From CAZJOD01 sp964547525 (GTDB lineage Bacteria; Bacillota; Clostridia; JAAYHZ01): a DNA stretch of 6,105 nt. A program made the translations under genes and the position numbers. Below are positions 1 to 5,932 of the stretch, piece after piece. The notes under the pieces are model-generated. The model was not told the origin of the DNA, made no database searches, and worked only from the letters and a program-made list of their open reading frames with translations. The stretch spans positions 1 through 6,105 of the forward strand of contig CAZJOD010000197.1 in assembly GCA_964547525.1 (NCBI GenBank). Reading direction: 5' to 3'. Numbering within the stretch: the first letter of the stretch is position 1; every line of letters starts with the position of its first letter.

Positions 1-1417
1 CCGGAGTCTCTTCATCTGTCACAAGTCCCGCAGATATACCCGCCACAGGAGCTTTTATGGGAACACCGGCATCCATTAACGCCAAAGTGCTTCCACACAC
101 ACTGCCTTGAGATGTAGAACCGTTTGACATCATAACTTCAGATACTACACGTATTGCGTAAGGAAATTCTTCTTCACTCGGTAATACCGGTACAAGTGAT
201 TTTTCAGCTAACGCACCGTGTCCGATTTCTCTTCTTCCGGCACCTCTTGACGGTTTTGCCTCTCCTACACTGAATGCGGGAAAATTGTAATGATGCATAT
301 ATCTTTTTGTTTCTTCCAAACTTATACCGTCTAGCATCTGAACTTCAGCCATTGCACCTAGTGTAACCACCGAGACGACCTGAGTTTGTCCTCTTTGGAA
401 AAGGGCCGAACCGTGAGTTCTAGGAAGTAATCCCACTTTTGCGTCTAAAGGCCTTATTTCATTCATGGATCTGCCGTCAACGCGCTTGTGATTATTTAAA
501 ATATTATTTCTTACAATCTTTTTCTGTAGCTTATAAAGTGATTCTGCAATTACTGCGGGATTTTCTTCATATTTTTCTGCGAATTGCGCTTGGACCTTTT
601 CATTTACTTGAGACACATTTATATCTCGTTTAGCTTTATCATCGGAATATAATGCTTGCTCCATCATATCTTTGGCAAAATCGGATATTTCATTAAATAT
701 ATCTTCAGATATCTCCGCAGATTGATAAATGAATTTAGGTTTGCCTATTTCGGCAACCATTTCTTCTATAAATACTATAAGCTTTTGTATTTCTTCATGA
801 CCGGTTTTTATAGCTTCTAACATTACTTCTTCTTCCACTTCGTTAGCACCGGCTTCAATCATGATTATTTTGTCTTTTGACGCAGCCAAGGTAACATTCA
901 TTTGGCTTATATCACTTTGTGAAGAAGAAGGGTTAAGAACTATTTTCCCATCGATAAGTCCTAATACTACACCTCCGATAGGACCGTTAAACGGAATATC
1001 GGATATTGACAGGGCAATGGCCGATCCGACCATAGCGGTTATTTCCGGTGAATTGTCCTGATCCACCGATAAAACGGTACAGGTTATAACCACATCATTT
1101 CTCAGATCACCGGGAAATCTCGGCCTTAAAGGACGGTCTATAACTCTAGATGTCAAAACCGCTTTTTCAGATGGTTTACCTTCTCTTTTAATATACCCAC
1201 CGGGTATCTTTCCTACGGCATACAGCTTTTCTTCGTAATCTACACTTAAAGGAAAAAAATCTACACCTTCCCTTGGGCTTGCAGATGCGGTTGCAGTACA
1301 CATCACTACCGTATCTCCATACCTAACCAATACGGAACCGTTGGCAAATTGAGCGATTTCGCCCGTTTCAACTATCAGGTCCCTTCCTGCATACAATGTT
1401 TTGAAAACTCTTTGCAT
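1..1417 (-). CDS. pnp: Polynucleotide phosphorylase (PNPase), N-terminal two thirds, cut by the left window edge
   Basis: PNPase is a trimeric cytoplasmic exoribonuclease that degrades RNA 3' to 5' by phosphorolysis, releasing nucleoside diphosphates. About 472 codons are visible of a family length near 700. The first RNase PH domain spans roughly residues 1-145 and includes GGYIKREGKPSE and RVIDRPLRPRFP (about 73-102), the RNA/phosphate-contacting region. An all-helical linker follows (about 150-300). The second RNase PH domain starts near KRVDGRS (about 311), continues with THGSALFQRGQTQ and GRREIGHGALA (about 394-404), and reaches SNGSTSQGSVCGS (about 430-442) and PVAGISAGLV. The window ends just before the expected GDMDFK catalytic segment, so that segment and the KH and S1 domains lie outside it. 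The ATG at 1415-1417 is chosen because GGAGG (complement of 1429-1433) sits 11 nt upstream and the protein begins with the usual PNPase N-terminus (MQRVFKT). It lies downstream of rpsO on the same strand, separated by a terminator and a long hairpin. No frame disruption is seen. Identification is very secure. Confidence 0.97.
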   Translation of the reverse strand, partial: MQRVFKTLYAGRDLIVETGEIAQFANGSVLVRYGDTVVMCTATASASPREGVDFFPLSVDYEEKLYAVGKIPGGYIKREGKPSEKAVLTSRVIDRPLRPRFPGDLRNDVVITCTVLSVDQDNSPEITAMVGSAIALSISDIPFNGPIGGVVLGLIDGKIVLNPSSSQSDISQMNVTLAASKDKIIMIEAGANEVEEEVMLEAIKTGHEEIQKLIVFIEEMVAEIGKPKFIYQSAEISEDIFNEISDFAKDMMEQALYSDDKAKRDINVSQVNEKVQAQFAEKYEENPAVIAESLYKLQKKIVRNNILNNHKRVDGRSMNEIRPLDAKVGLLPRTHGSALFQRGQTQVVSVVTLGAMAEVQMLDGISLEETKRYMHHYNFPAFSVGEAKPSRGAGRREIGHGALAEKSLVPVLPSEEEFPYAIRVVSEVMMSNGSTSQGSVCGSTLALMDAGVPIKAPVAGISAGLVTDEETP

Positions 1418-1448
1418 TAAGTTTTAATCCTCCGATTTATATTATTCA

Positions 1449-1564
1449 AACACTGCATTCATTAATTCTAATCCAGAAAACTGACACCGCAATACATGTA
1501 TGGAATGCATCGACACATATACTGCGGTCTCAATTTTCTGATATGACTAACGAATGCATGTGTT
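1449..1564 (-). promoter_or_regulatory. Long imperfect hairpin in the rpsO-pnp spacer; candidate RNase III / PNPase autoregulation site
   Basis: The two arms (about 1449-1499 and 1515-1564) are inverted copies. The best segments are AACAC/GTGTT, TGCATTC/GAATGCA, CAGAAAA/TTTTCTG and ACCGCA/TGCGGT, around a short AT-rich apex. In the central block of about 26 bp the arms differ at four places. In the minus-strand RNA three of these become G·U pairs and one is a mismatch; two further differences in the outer block (TGCATTCATTAA against TGCATTCGTTAG) are also G·U. On the plus strand the same positions would be A·C mismatches. This fits selection for RNA pairing in the rpsO-pnp transcript. In Escherichia coli a long pnp-leader hairpin in this position is cut by RNase III, and PNPase then represses its own mRNA; that role here is inference. 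A small palindromic mobile repeat is an alternative. Confidence 0.7.
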
Positions 1565-1582
1565 AGTTCCCGGTCTGTTGTT

Positions 1583-1607
1583 AATAACAAAAGGGGGTAT
1601 ACCCCCC
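1583..1607 (-). terminator. Intrinsic terminator after rpsO
   Basis: Read on the minus strand, a G5-TATA-C5 hairpin (palindrome at 1593-1606) is followed by TTTTGTTATT. It begins 7 nt after the rpsO stop codon. The stem is short but all G-C, with a U-rich tail, so it should terminate at least partly. The pnp gene has no obvious strong promoter of its own in the spacer, so its expression probably depends on read-through. Confidence 0.8.
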
Positions 1608-1613
1608 TGTTTG

Positions 1614-1874
1614 TCATTTTCTCAAATTTAATTTTGCGACAATAGTACGATATCTTTCAATATCGTTATCCATTAAATAATTGAGCAACGCACGACGGTG
1701 TCCTACCATCTGCAACAATCCTCTACGTGAATGGTGATCCTTTTTATGGATCTTCAGATGCTCATTTAAATAGTTGATCCTTTCGGTTAATAACGCAATT
1801 TGAACTTCAGTCGAACCGGTATCGTTGTCATGAAGCTTATATTGCTCAATAATGGTTTGTTTGTTTTGTTTCAT
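1614..1874 (-). CDS. rpsO: Small ribosomal subunit protein S15
   Basis: S15 is a primary 16S rRNA-binding protein of the 30S platform; it binds the three-way junction of helices 20-22 and forms an inter-subunit bridge. The 86-residue product is close to the usual 88-89. It carries the family signatures HDNDTGSTEVQIALLTERI (about 15-33) and HKKDHHSRRGLLQMVGHRR (about 43-61), the latter holding the RNA-binding His, Asp and Arg residues, followed by LLNYL. The ATG at 1872-1874 is supported by GGAGG (complement of 1882-1886) 7 nt upstream and by a normal N-terminus. It has its own promoter and a structured leader upstream, a terminator immediately downstream, then pnp on the same strand. The gene is intact and unremarkable. 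Confidence 0.98.
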   Translation of the reverse strand: MKQNKQTIIEQYKLHDNDTGSTEVQIALLTERINYLNEHLKIHKKDHHSRRGLLQMVGHRRALLNYLMDNDIERYRTIVAKLNLRK

Positions 1875-1898
1875 ATTTTTACCTCCGTTTAATTAATC

Positions 1899-1937
1899 GC
1901 CGTAAGCCAAGTATTAGGCCGGAGCCGGTATGACAGC
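1899..1937 (-). promoter_or_regulatory. Candidate S15-responsive rpsO leader (three-way-junction-like fold)
   Basis: In the minus-strand RNA an outer helix can form between GCUGU (1933-1937) and ACGGC (1899-1903). Inside it, GGCC (1917-1920) can pair with GGCU (1905-1908) around the loop UAAUACUU. CCG and CGG flanking GCUC (within 1919-1928) can form a small adjacent hairpin that partly competes with it. The element ends about 10 nt before the rpsO Shine-Dalgarno. Ribosomal protein S15 represses its own mRNA in several bacteria through leader structures that imitate its 16S binding site, a three-way junction with a G·U/G-C motif. Position and fold suggest the same here; assignment to a specific leader class is inference. 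Confidence 0.5.
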
Positions 1938-2070
1938 TTTGCAAAATATATACAAAGAATTCCATAACGTTTTAGTTTTATTACCTTAAATCGGGTAGAA
2001 CACCATATTTAAGAATTTAAAACTATTTTCAATTACCCTAAAACATAGCATACGGTTGCATCAAATAATG

Positions 2071-2099
2071 ATTATAGCATAACTGATATATTTTGTAAA
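2071..2099 (-). promoter_or_regulatory. Sigma-A-type promoter for rpsO(-pnp)
   Basis: On the minus strand TTTACA (complement of 2094-2099) and a perfect TATAAT (complement of 2071-2076) are separated by 17 nt. A TG extends the -10 (TGCTATAAT). Transcription would start near 2064, giving a leader of about 190 nt before the rpsO ATG. This is by far the best promoter match in the intergenic region. It indicates that rpsO is transcribed independently here rather than only by read-through from an upstream truB-ribF-type operon. Confidence 0.8.
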
Positions 2100-2133
2100 C
2101 AAAAATTTCCTAAAGTTTTTTACTTCGAATCCA

Positions 2134-2163
2134 TTTCCAATTTAATATATTATATGTTATTAT
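2134..2163 (+). promoter_or_regulatory. Tentative promoter for the three-gene motor operon
   Basis: TTTCCA (2134-2139, four of six to the -35 consensus) lies 18 nt before TATTAT (2158-2163, five of six to the -10 consensus), with a TG-type extension directly before the -10 (TGT TATTAT). The region is so AT-rich that chance matches are likely; TTGATG at 2179-2184 with TA-rich sequence downstream is an alternative. The 5' UTR would be about 110 nt. Confidence 0.3.
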
Positions 2164-2189
2164 TATACCATAAACGTTTTGATGTACGA

Positions 2190-2217
2190 ATATATATATG
2201 TATTTATTTATATATAT
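2190..2217. repeat. TA-rich inverted repeat upstream of the motor operon
   Basis: Alternating TA arms (2190-2199 and 2209-2217) flank GTATTTATT. It lies 64-90 bases before the first operon gene, either within the core promoter region or in the early 5' UTR. It could be an operator, a supercoiling-sensitive or melting element, or simply low-complexity sequence. No function can be assigned. Confidence 0.4.
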
Positions 2218-2280
2218 GTCTAAATTATTCATACATCCGGGTGGCTTAAAACAATCAATACATAGGAGTGATACAATATC

Positions 2281-3810
2281 ATGGTTACAGCCTCTTTTTT
2301 TGACATGTTAAAAGAACTTGGTCCGGCAGGGATTATAAACATCGTTATAATCGTTACTGTCTTTATTTTAGCCTTATTAGTAAATTTTATTACAATTTTC
2401 AAATATAAATCGATTTCACGATGCTTTGAAAGTAAAAAACAAACCAAAACAGGTATTTTTAGTAATGAACTTTTAAACAGCATAGTCCAGGAATATAAGC
2501 TGGCCGCTAAAAACAGTTTGAGCGAAGTCAACACCCAAGCAATCATAGAAAAAAGTTTCAATGCGAGTATGAGATTGGTGCGGATTGCCGAGTCCTTTGT
2601 AAAAAGAAGTGCTTCAATCCTTGTTATACTGGGATTATTCGGTACATTTTGGGGCTTGACCATTTCGGTAACTAAGCTTATAGAAATAATTTCATCCAAT
2701 ATTGTAAACGATGTTGACATTAATATGAATATGCTTTTGCAGAGCTTATCGGGTACCGCATCAGGTATGGGGTTTGCATTTGCCACCAGTTTAATCGGTA
2801 TCGCTTGCAATATTGTTCTGACTATAGTATATATAATTGCCAGCTGCGAAAAATCAAAGGAATCTTTGATGGTAACCATAGAAGAATACCTGGATAACAC
2901 TGTCGCAATTGTTGTATCAAAAGATAAAGAAACTGAATACACCATGCTCAACAACATACTAAGAGAAACATTCGTAGAATTTGGGAGTAAAATAGAAAAC
3001 TCATTAGTCCATACCGTTGAAGAGTTCGGAGAGAAACTGACAAATGTTGTGATGGATGTTTCGGTGTCCTCTCAAACGCTTGACAATACAGTAGAACGCT
3101 TTGACAAATCGCTGGAGAACTTCGCAGGTAATATGAGAAGTTTAAGCGATTTCAACACTAATATGAGAAATAATATTCAAATGATGGATGTTAATTTTAT
3201 AAAAGTTACCGAAGCATTACAAAATTCGGCGACAATAATAAATGAAAACTATATGGCTGTTAATAAATTTTCAGAGCAGGTGAAAGAAGTTGCCGATCAA
3301 ATAACCACCTTCAACACCGACATATTGACACAAATAGAGAATATTTTAAGCAAGATGGATCGTACCGTTTCATCTGTTATTAAATTTGCCGAGGATTTAA
3401 AACTAAACACCGATTTAAGTTCTACGGAAATGTCCAAATTACAGACAAGCTTTTTAAATTCATTGCATATATTTAATCAGGACTTAAAAGCCTCGGGTGA
3501 CCAAATAGCCGAAGCTGTATTGCGTTCTTTGGACACCGGCAATAAACAAATATCATTGGAGGTTGCGAACAACATAAAAGACGCTTTAAGCGAAATATTA
3601 TTAATGTTAGAGACTTTTAAAGAAAATGAAAAAGCACTTGCGAAAACTATATCCGTATTACCTCAACAGGTTATGACCTATAATCGTGTTGTAACGGGAA
3701 ATATAGAGGGAAAGCTTGACGATTTAAAATCTAGTGTTGATAAAATTCAACCGGTATCACAAACTGCCGATGATACAAGCGAAGATAACAAAAAAAGAGG
3801 AAAAAGATAG
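2281..3810 (+). CDS. ZorA-like MotA/TolQ/ExbB-family motor subunit with long cytoplasmic helical tail
   Basis: Predicted ion-channel (stator) subunit of a membrane motor; in this superfamily a pentamer surrounds a dimer of the partner encoded by the next gene. Three hydrophobic helices are visible: TM1 about 16-40, TM2 about 110-133 and TM3 about 160-188. TM2 carries ILGLFGTFWGL, matching the ExbB/TolQ GLxGTVWG signature (T122), and TM3 begins GTASGMGFAFATS, matching the TAxG signature (T159). These Thr positions line the proton path in ExbB, TolQ and ZorA. Residues of about 190-490 form one long polar, helix-rich region with hydrophobic heptad-like spacing and almost no Pro or Gly, ending in a charged tail (DDTSEDNKKRGKR). 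ExbB and TolQ lack such a tail, whereas ZorA of Zorya has one. ATG 2281 is the only sensible start: an in-frame TGA lies at 2269-2271 and AGGAG at 2264-2268 gives a slightly long 12-nt spacing. First gene of the operon. The flagellar MotA alternative is disfavoured because only three TMs are seen. Confidence 0.85.
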   Translation: MVTASFFDMLKELGPAGIINIVIIVTVFILALLVNFITIFKYKSISRCFESKKQTKTGIFSNELLNSIVQEYKLAAKNSLSEVNTQAIIEKSFNASMRLVRIAESFVKRSASILVILGLFGTFWGLTISVTKLIEIISSNIVNDVDINMNMLLQSLSGTASGMGFAFATSLIGIACNIVLTIVYIIASCEKSKESLMVTIEEYLDNTVAIVVSKDKETEYTMLNNILRETFVEFGSKIENSLVHTVEEFGEKLTNVVMDVSVSSQTLDNTVERFDKSLENFAGNMRSLSDFNTNMRNNIQMMDVNFIKVTEALQNSATIINENYMAVNKFSEQVKEVADQITTFNTDILTQIENILSKMDRTVSSVIKFAEDLKLNTDLSSTEMSKLQTSFLNSLHIFNQDLKASGDQIAEAVLRSLDTGNKQISLEVANNIKDALSEILLMLETFKENEKALAKTISVLPQQVMTYNRVVTGNIEGKLDDLKSSVDKIQPVSQTADDTSEDNKKRGKR

Positions 3811-3816
3811 ACTACA

Positions 3817-3842
3817 TTTAAATTAATTTTTATCAATTTAAA
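3817..3842 (+). repeat. Perfect AT inverted repeat just upstream of the gene B ribosome binding site
   Basis: TTTAAATT (3817-3824) and AATTTAAA (3835-3842) are perfect inverted copies around a 10-nt loop. The sequence lies between the stop of the channel gene and the Shine-Dalgarno of its partner. The hairpin is all A-U, so it would be weak. It could modestly affect translation initiation or mRNA stability at the A-B junction. It is not a convincing terminator, since no G-C pairs are present and the operon continues. Confidence 0.4.
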
Positions 3843-3845
3843 CAC

Positions 3846-3861
3846 GGGGTGAGGAATTTTG
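3846..3861 (+). promoter_or_regulatory. Ribosome binding site and TTG start that define gene B
   Basis: GGGGTGAGG (3846-3854) is a strong, extended match to the anti-Shine-Dalgarno, ending 4 nt before a TTG codon at 3859-3861. The next in-frame ATG falls inside the TM helix (residue 25) and would remove the conserved Asp at residue 23. TTG is therefore the real start. A strong binding site with a weak start codon may tune the amount of B relative to A. Confidence 0.8.
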
Positions 3862-4881
3862 AAAATAAGAAAGAGAAATTTTACGGGAAAAAGCGAAGAA
3901 GAAACCTACTGGCCCTCTTTTGCGGATGTTATGTCGACTTTTTCTCTTGTTATGCTATTTTTGGTGGTTATAGTTTTCTTGAAAAATATTTCCATCTCAA
4001 TAAACCTAAAAGGCGAGCAACAAAAACTTATCGATACCGAATTGGCGTTAAGCGATCGCGAAAATGAGCTTACCGAAAAGCAGCTGCTTTTAATTGAGCT
4101 GGAGTCCTTACTGGATGCGAAAGAGCAAACCCTAATCATTCTGGGAGAAGAGTTAAACGCTTTAGAAGACGAATTATCCACCAGTGAAAATGAATTAAAA
4201 GCAATTAATCAAGAAAAGAAAAATGCGGAAGAGCTTCTTGTAATCCTTATAAAGAATCTGGAGGAAAAACAAAATATCATTGCCGCTAACGATGAAGAAT
4301 TAAACATATTAAGAAATAAACTTGAAACGATATCCGTCATGAGAGCAGAATTGTTTGCCAGTGTAAAAATGTCGGTTGAAGCTCAATTGGGAGAAACTAA
4401 CGAGCAAGGACTACCTCTGGTTGAAATAGGCGATAATGCCAATATTATAATTAATGAAGCGGTCTTGTTTGATACCGCTCAATATACAATAAAAAATGAC
4501 GGACGTATTTTGCTGGATCAATTTGCAATAGCTTTTGAGAATATATTGAATAATCCTGAGATGCGAGGTATTATCGACTGCATAACCGTAGAAGGTCACG
4601 CAGATAAAACAGGTGATGATTTTAGTAATATGAGACTTTCGTTAAACAGAGCTAATTCTGTAATTGATTATTTATTCCAATCTAATCCAAGCTTATTGAA
4701 TAACTATAAATCATATTTTGCCGCTTCGGGTTTTTCGGAGTTCAGACCTATTGATTACGGTGATTCCGCCTCCTCCCTTGCAAAAAACAGAAGAATTGAG
4801 TTTTCTATTAAAATTAAAGATTCAAGCATACAGCAAGTAATTGATGACTATTTAACCGAAACCCAGGGAAGTGTTAACTAA
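3859..4881 (+). CDS. ZorB/MotB-like motor subunit with long coiled coil and OmpA-type peptidoglycan-binding domain
   Basis: Predicted wall-anchored partner of the upstream channel. Residues 1-16 are a short basic-to-acidic cytoplasmic stretch. WPSFADVMSTF (18-28) opens a single TM helix (about 21-42), and Asp23 matches the proton-carrying Asp of MotB and ZorB. Residues of about 50-160 are a charged heptad coiled coil rich in Glu, Leu and Lys. The OmpA-like domain covers about 195-320: VLFDTAQYTIKNDG (202-215), EGHADKTGDD (245-254), LSLNRANSVIDYL (260-272), and AKNRRIEFSIK (308-318). D248 and R264 are the family's diaminopimelate-contacting Asp and Arg, so wall binding should be intact. The TTG start is supported by its strong binding site. 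The product is longer than typical ZorB, mostly because of the coil. It lies 48 bp after the channel gene. TolR/ExbD are excluded by the C-terminal domain. Confidence 0.88.
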   Translation: MKIRKRNFTGKSEEETYWPSFADVMSTFSLVMLFLVVIVFLKNISISINLKGEQQKLIDTELALSDRENELTEKQLLLIELESLLDAKEQTLIILGEELNALEDELSTSENELKAINQEKKNAEELLVILIKNLEEKQNIIAANDEELNILRNKLETISVMRAELFASVKMSVEAQLGETNEQGLPLVEIGDNANIIINEAVLFDTAQYTIKNDGRILLDQFAIAFENILNNPEMRGIIDCITVEGHADKTGDDFSNMRLSLNRANSVIDYLFQSNPSLLNNYKSYFAASGFSEFRPIDYGDSASSLAKNRRIEFSIKIKDSSIQQVIDDYLTETQGSVN

Positions 4882-4901
4882 AATTAAGGTGGTATGTATT
4901 T

Positions 4902-5849
4902 ATGGATTTATCCCGGTTGGAAATAAGAAAAATTAAATATAACGCATACATTGAAAAACATCCTGAGAAACCCTACGGATATTATGCTTTAGGAGAACTC
5001 GAAATGATTTCAAAATCGTATGGCACCGCTATAAATTATTTTACTAAAGCATTAAGTTTGGATGACAATTACCCTCGTGCAAAAATCGGTTATCTTATAT
5101 GCTTGGTTCAAGAACAAAAATATATTCAAGCAATCAAGTATTTTTCAAAAAAGTGTACTTATATAGCCAAAAAAAATATTTTATTAAGAGATATGTTAAA
5201 CGGAATATGCGTAAAAGATGCTGTAACCAATCCTGAAATAGAAAAACCGGCAACCTGTAGAAAAGTAAATCTGGGAAACAAATACTATCGCATTTATTGG
5301 ATGTATAGAAGAAGCGAAAATCCGGTAGCCGCACTTTTGTTAGCTTTGCATTTTTATGAAAATAAAGCTAACAAACAGGAAAAACATAGAATATCATTAT
5401 TTGAAGATTTGGTTAATTATCCGGGTATACCGGAAGCATTGCGATGGTTTATGATTAAAACGATTTCCGATAAGAAACCTGATATTTTTGAAGATAACAG
5501 TTTGGCCGCTTTATTTAATTACATACCCGGCAAAGAGGTTTTAACTTCATATGCAAATAAAATATTCTCTGTTGCGTTATTAACTAATAACGAGCATAAA
5601 ATAAACAGATTATACAGATCAATCAGTGATTCCTTCATACCCTTAACAAATGACAATATGTGGCACTTTGTCTATGTTTGTCACCAAAAAGGTCGCTATA
5701 ACTCTTCGGTTATGTTTTGCTGTAAATCATTAATTAAATCCGGTTGGATAGATTCTGTAATAGCAGGTGCCATTTATAAAATGAAAGAATTGAATATGGG
5801 AGGTTTATCCGGTAAAGAAGAAGAAATTATAAAATTATTCGGATATTAA
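4902..5849 (+). CDS. TPR-repeat protein, third gene of the motor operon, function unknown
   Basis: A soluble protein of 315 residues with no signal peptide or TM segment, so probably cytoplasmic. TPR 1 (about 24-57) matches the consensus well: Y27, L30, G31, A43, F47 and A50 at positions 4, 7, 8, 20, 24 and 27, then LSLDDNY. TPR 2 (about 58-91) keeps Y64, A77 and F81. A third, degenerate helical pair may lie at about 254-285, around the KGRYNSSVMFCCKSL segment. The middle (about 120-250) is helical, but I recognise no domain and no nuclease, helicase, ATPase or other catalytic motif. AAGGTGG (4886-4892) precedes ATG 4902 by 9 nt, and the gene starts 20 bp after the OmpA-domain gene, so it is clearly co-transcribed. 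TPRs bind proteins; it may contact the cytoplasmic tail of the motor or act as sensor or effector adaptor. That role is inference from position only. Confidence 0.8.
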   Translation: MDLSRLEIRKIKYNAYIEKHPEKPYGYYALGELEMISKSYGTAINYFTKALSLDDNYPRAKIGYLICLVQEQKYIQAIKYFSKKCTYIAKKNILLRDMLNGICVKDAVTNPEIEKPATCRKVNLGNKYYRIYWMYRRSENPVAALLLALHFYENKANKQEKHRISLFEDLVNYPGIPEALRWFMIKTISDKKPDIFEDNSLAALFNYIPGKEVLTSYANKIFSVALLTNNEHKINRLYRSISDSFIPLTNDNMWHFVYVCHQKGRYNSSVMFCCKSLIKSGWIDSVIAGAIYKMKELNMGGLSGKEEEIIKLFGY

Positions 5850-5866
5850 ATTCCATTATCCGTAAC

Positions 5867-5893
5867 TACATTATGCAAAATGTAATATTTTTA
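5867..5893 (+). terminator. Weak candidate terminator after the TPR gene
   Basis: TACATT (5867-5872) pairs with AATGTA (5879-5884) around ATGCAA, followed by a U-rich run, ATATTTTTATT. The stem has only six pairs, mostly A-U, so efficiency is doubtful. It starts 18 bases after the stop codon of the TPR gene. Confidence 0.35.
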
Positions 5894-5932
5894 TTACTTC
5901 TCGAAAGATACTGAACAGGATTTATCTCAACG

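Larger units (their letters stand above)
1875..2280. other. Divergent intergenic region between rpsO and the motor operon
   Basis: This stretch of 406 bases has no credible gene. It holds the rpsO leader (1875 to about 2064), the rpsO promoter (2071-2099), and a very AT-rich stretch (2100-2240) that must carry the promoter of the plus-strand operon. It also contains a TA-rich inverted repeat at 2190-2217. The middle of the rpsO leader (about 1940-2050) contains a distant inverted pair, GTTTTAG (1969-1975) with CTAAAAC (2038-2044), but I see no recognisable riboswitch or T-box there. Confidence 0.8.

Noticed and set aside
439..1061. Short plus-strand open frames at 439-633 and 861-1061
   Set aside because: Both lie antisense within pnp, which is unambiguous on the other strand; neither has a plausible ribosome binding site or family match.
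1565..1600. Separate pnp promoter between the rpsO terminator and the hairpin
   Set aside because: TTGTTA and TAACAC-like sequences exist on the minus strand, but spacing and -10 quality are poor, so I do not call a promoter.
2185..2220. TA-rich inverted repeat as a replication origin or attachment site
   Set aside because: There is no DnaA-box cluster, iteron array, tRNA or integrase nearby; low-complexity TA sequence is common in AT-rich intergenic regions.
2229..2957. Long open frame on the minus strand inside the channel gene (242 codons)
   Set aside because: It is antisense to the clearly conserved gene A, has no ribosome binding site or recognisable domain, and its hydrophobic stretches are the complement of the TM codons of gene A.
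3849..4599. Short alternative-frame open frames overlapping the OmpA-domain gene
   Set aside because: They lie in other frames or on the opposite strand of a fully conserved gene and show no domain or initiation signal of their own.
2281..4881. Flagellar MotA-MotB stator
   Set aside because: Gene A shows three TM helices with ExbB/TolQ-type GLFGTFWG and GTASG motifs and a long C-terminal tail, not the four-TM MotA plan; no flagellar or chemotaxis gene is nearby.
2281..4881. TolQ-TolR or ExbB-ExbD energy-transduction pair
   Set aside because: The partner has an OmpA-type peptidoglycan-binding domain and a long coiled coil, not the small TolR/ExbD periplasmic domain, and no TonB, TolA or outer-membrane gene is present.
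2281..5849. Complete canonical Zorya type I, II or III system
   Set aside because: Only ZorA-like and ZorB-like genes are present. No helicase-nuclease (ZorD), ZorC or HNH (ZorE) signature is visible in the third gene or elsewhere in the window.
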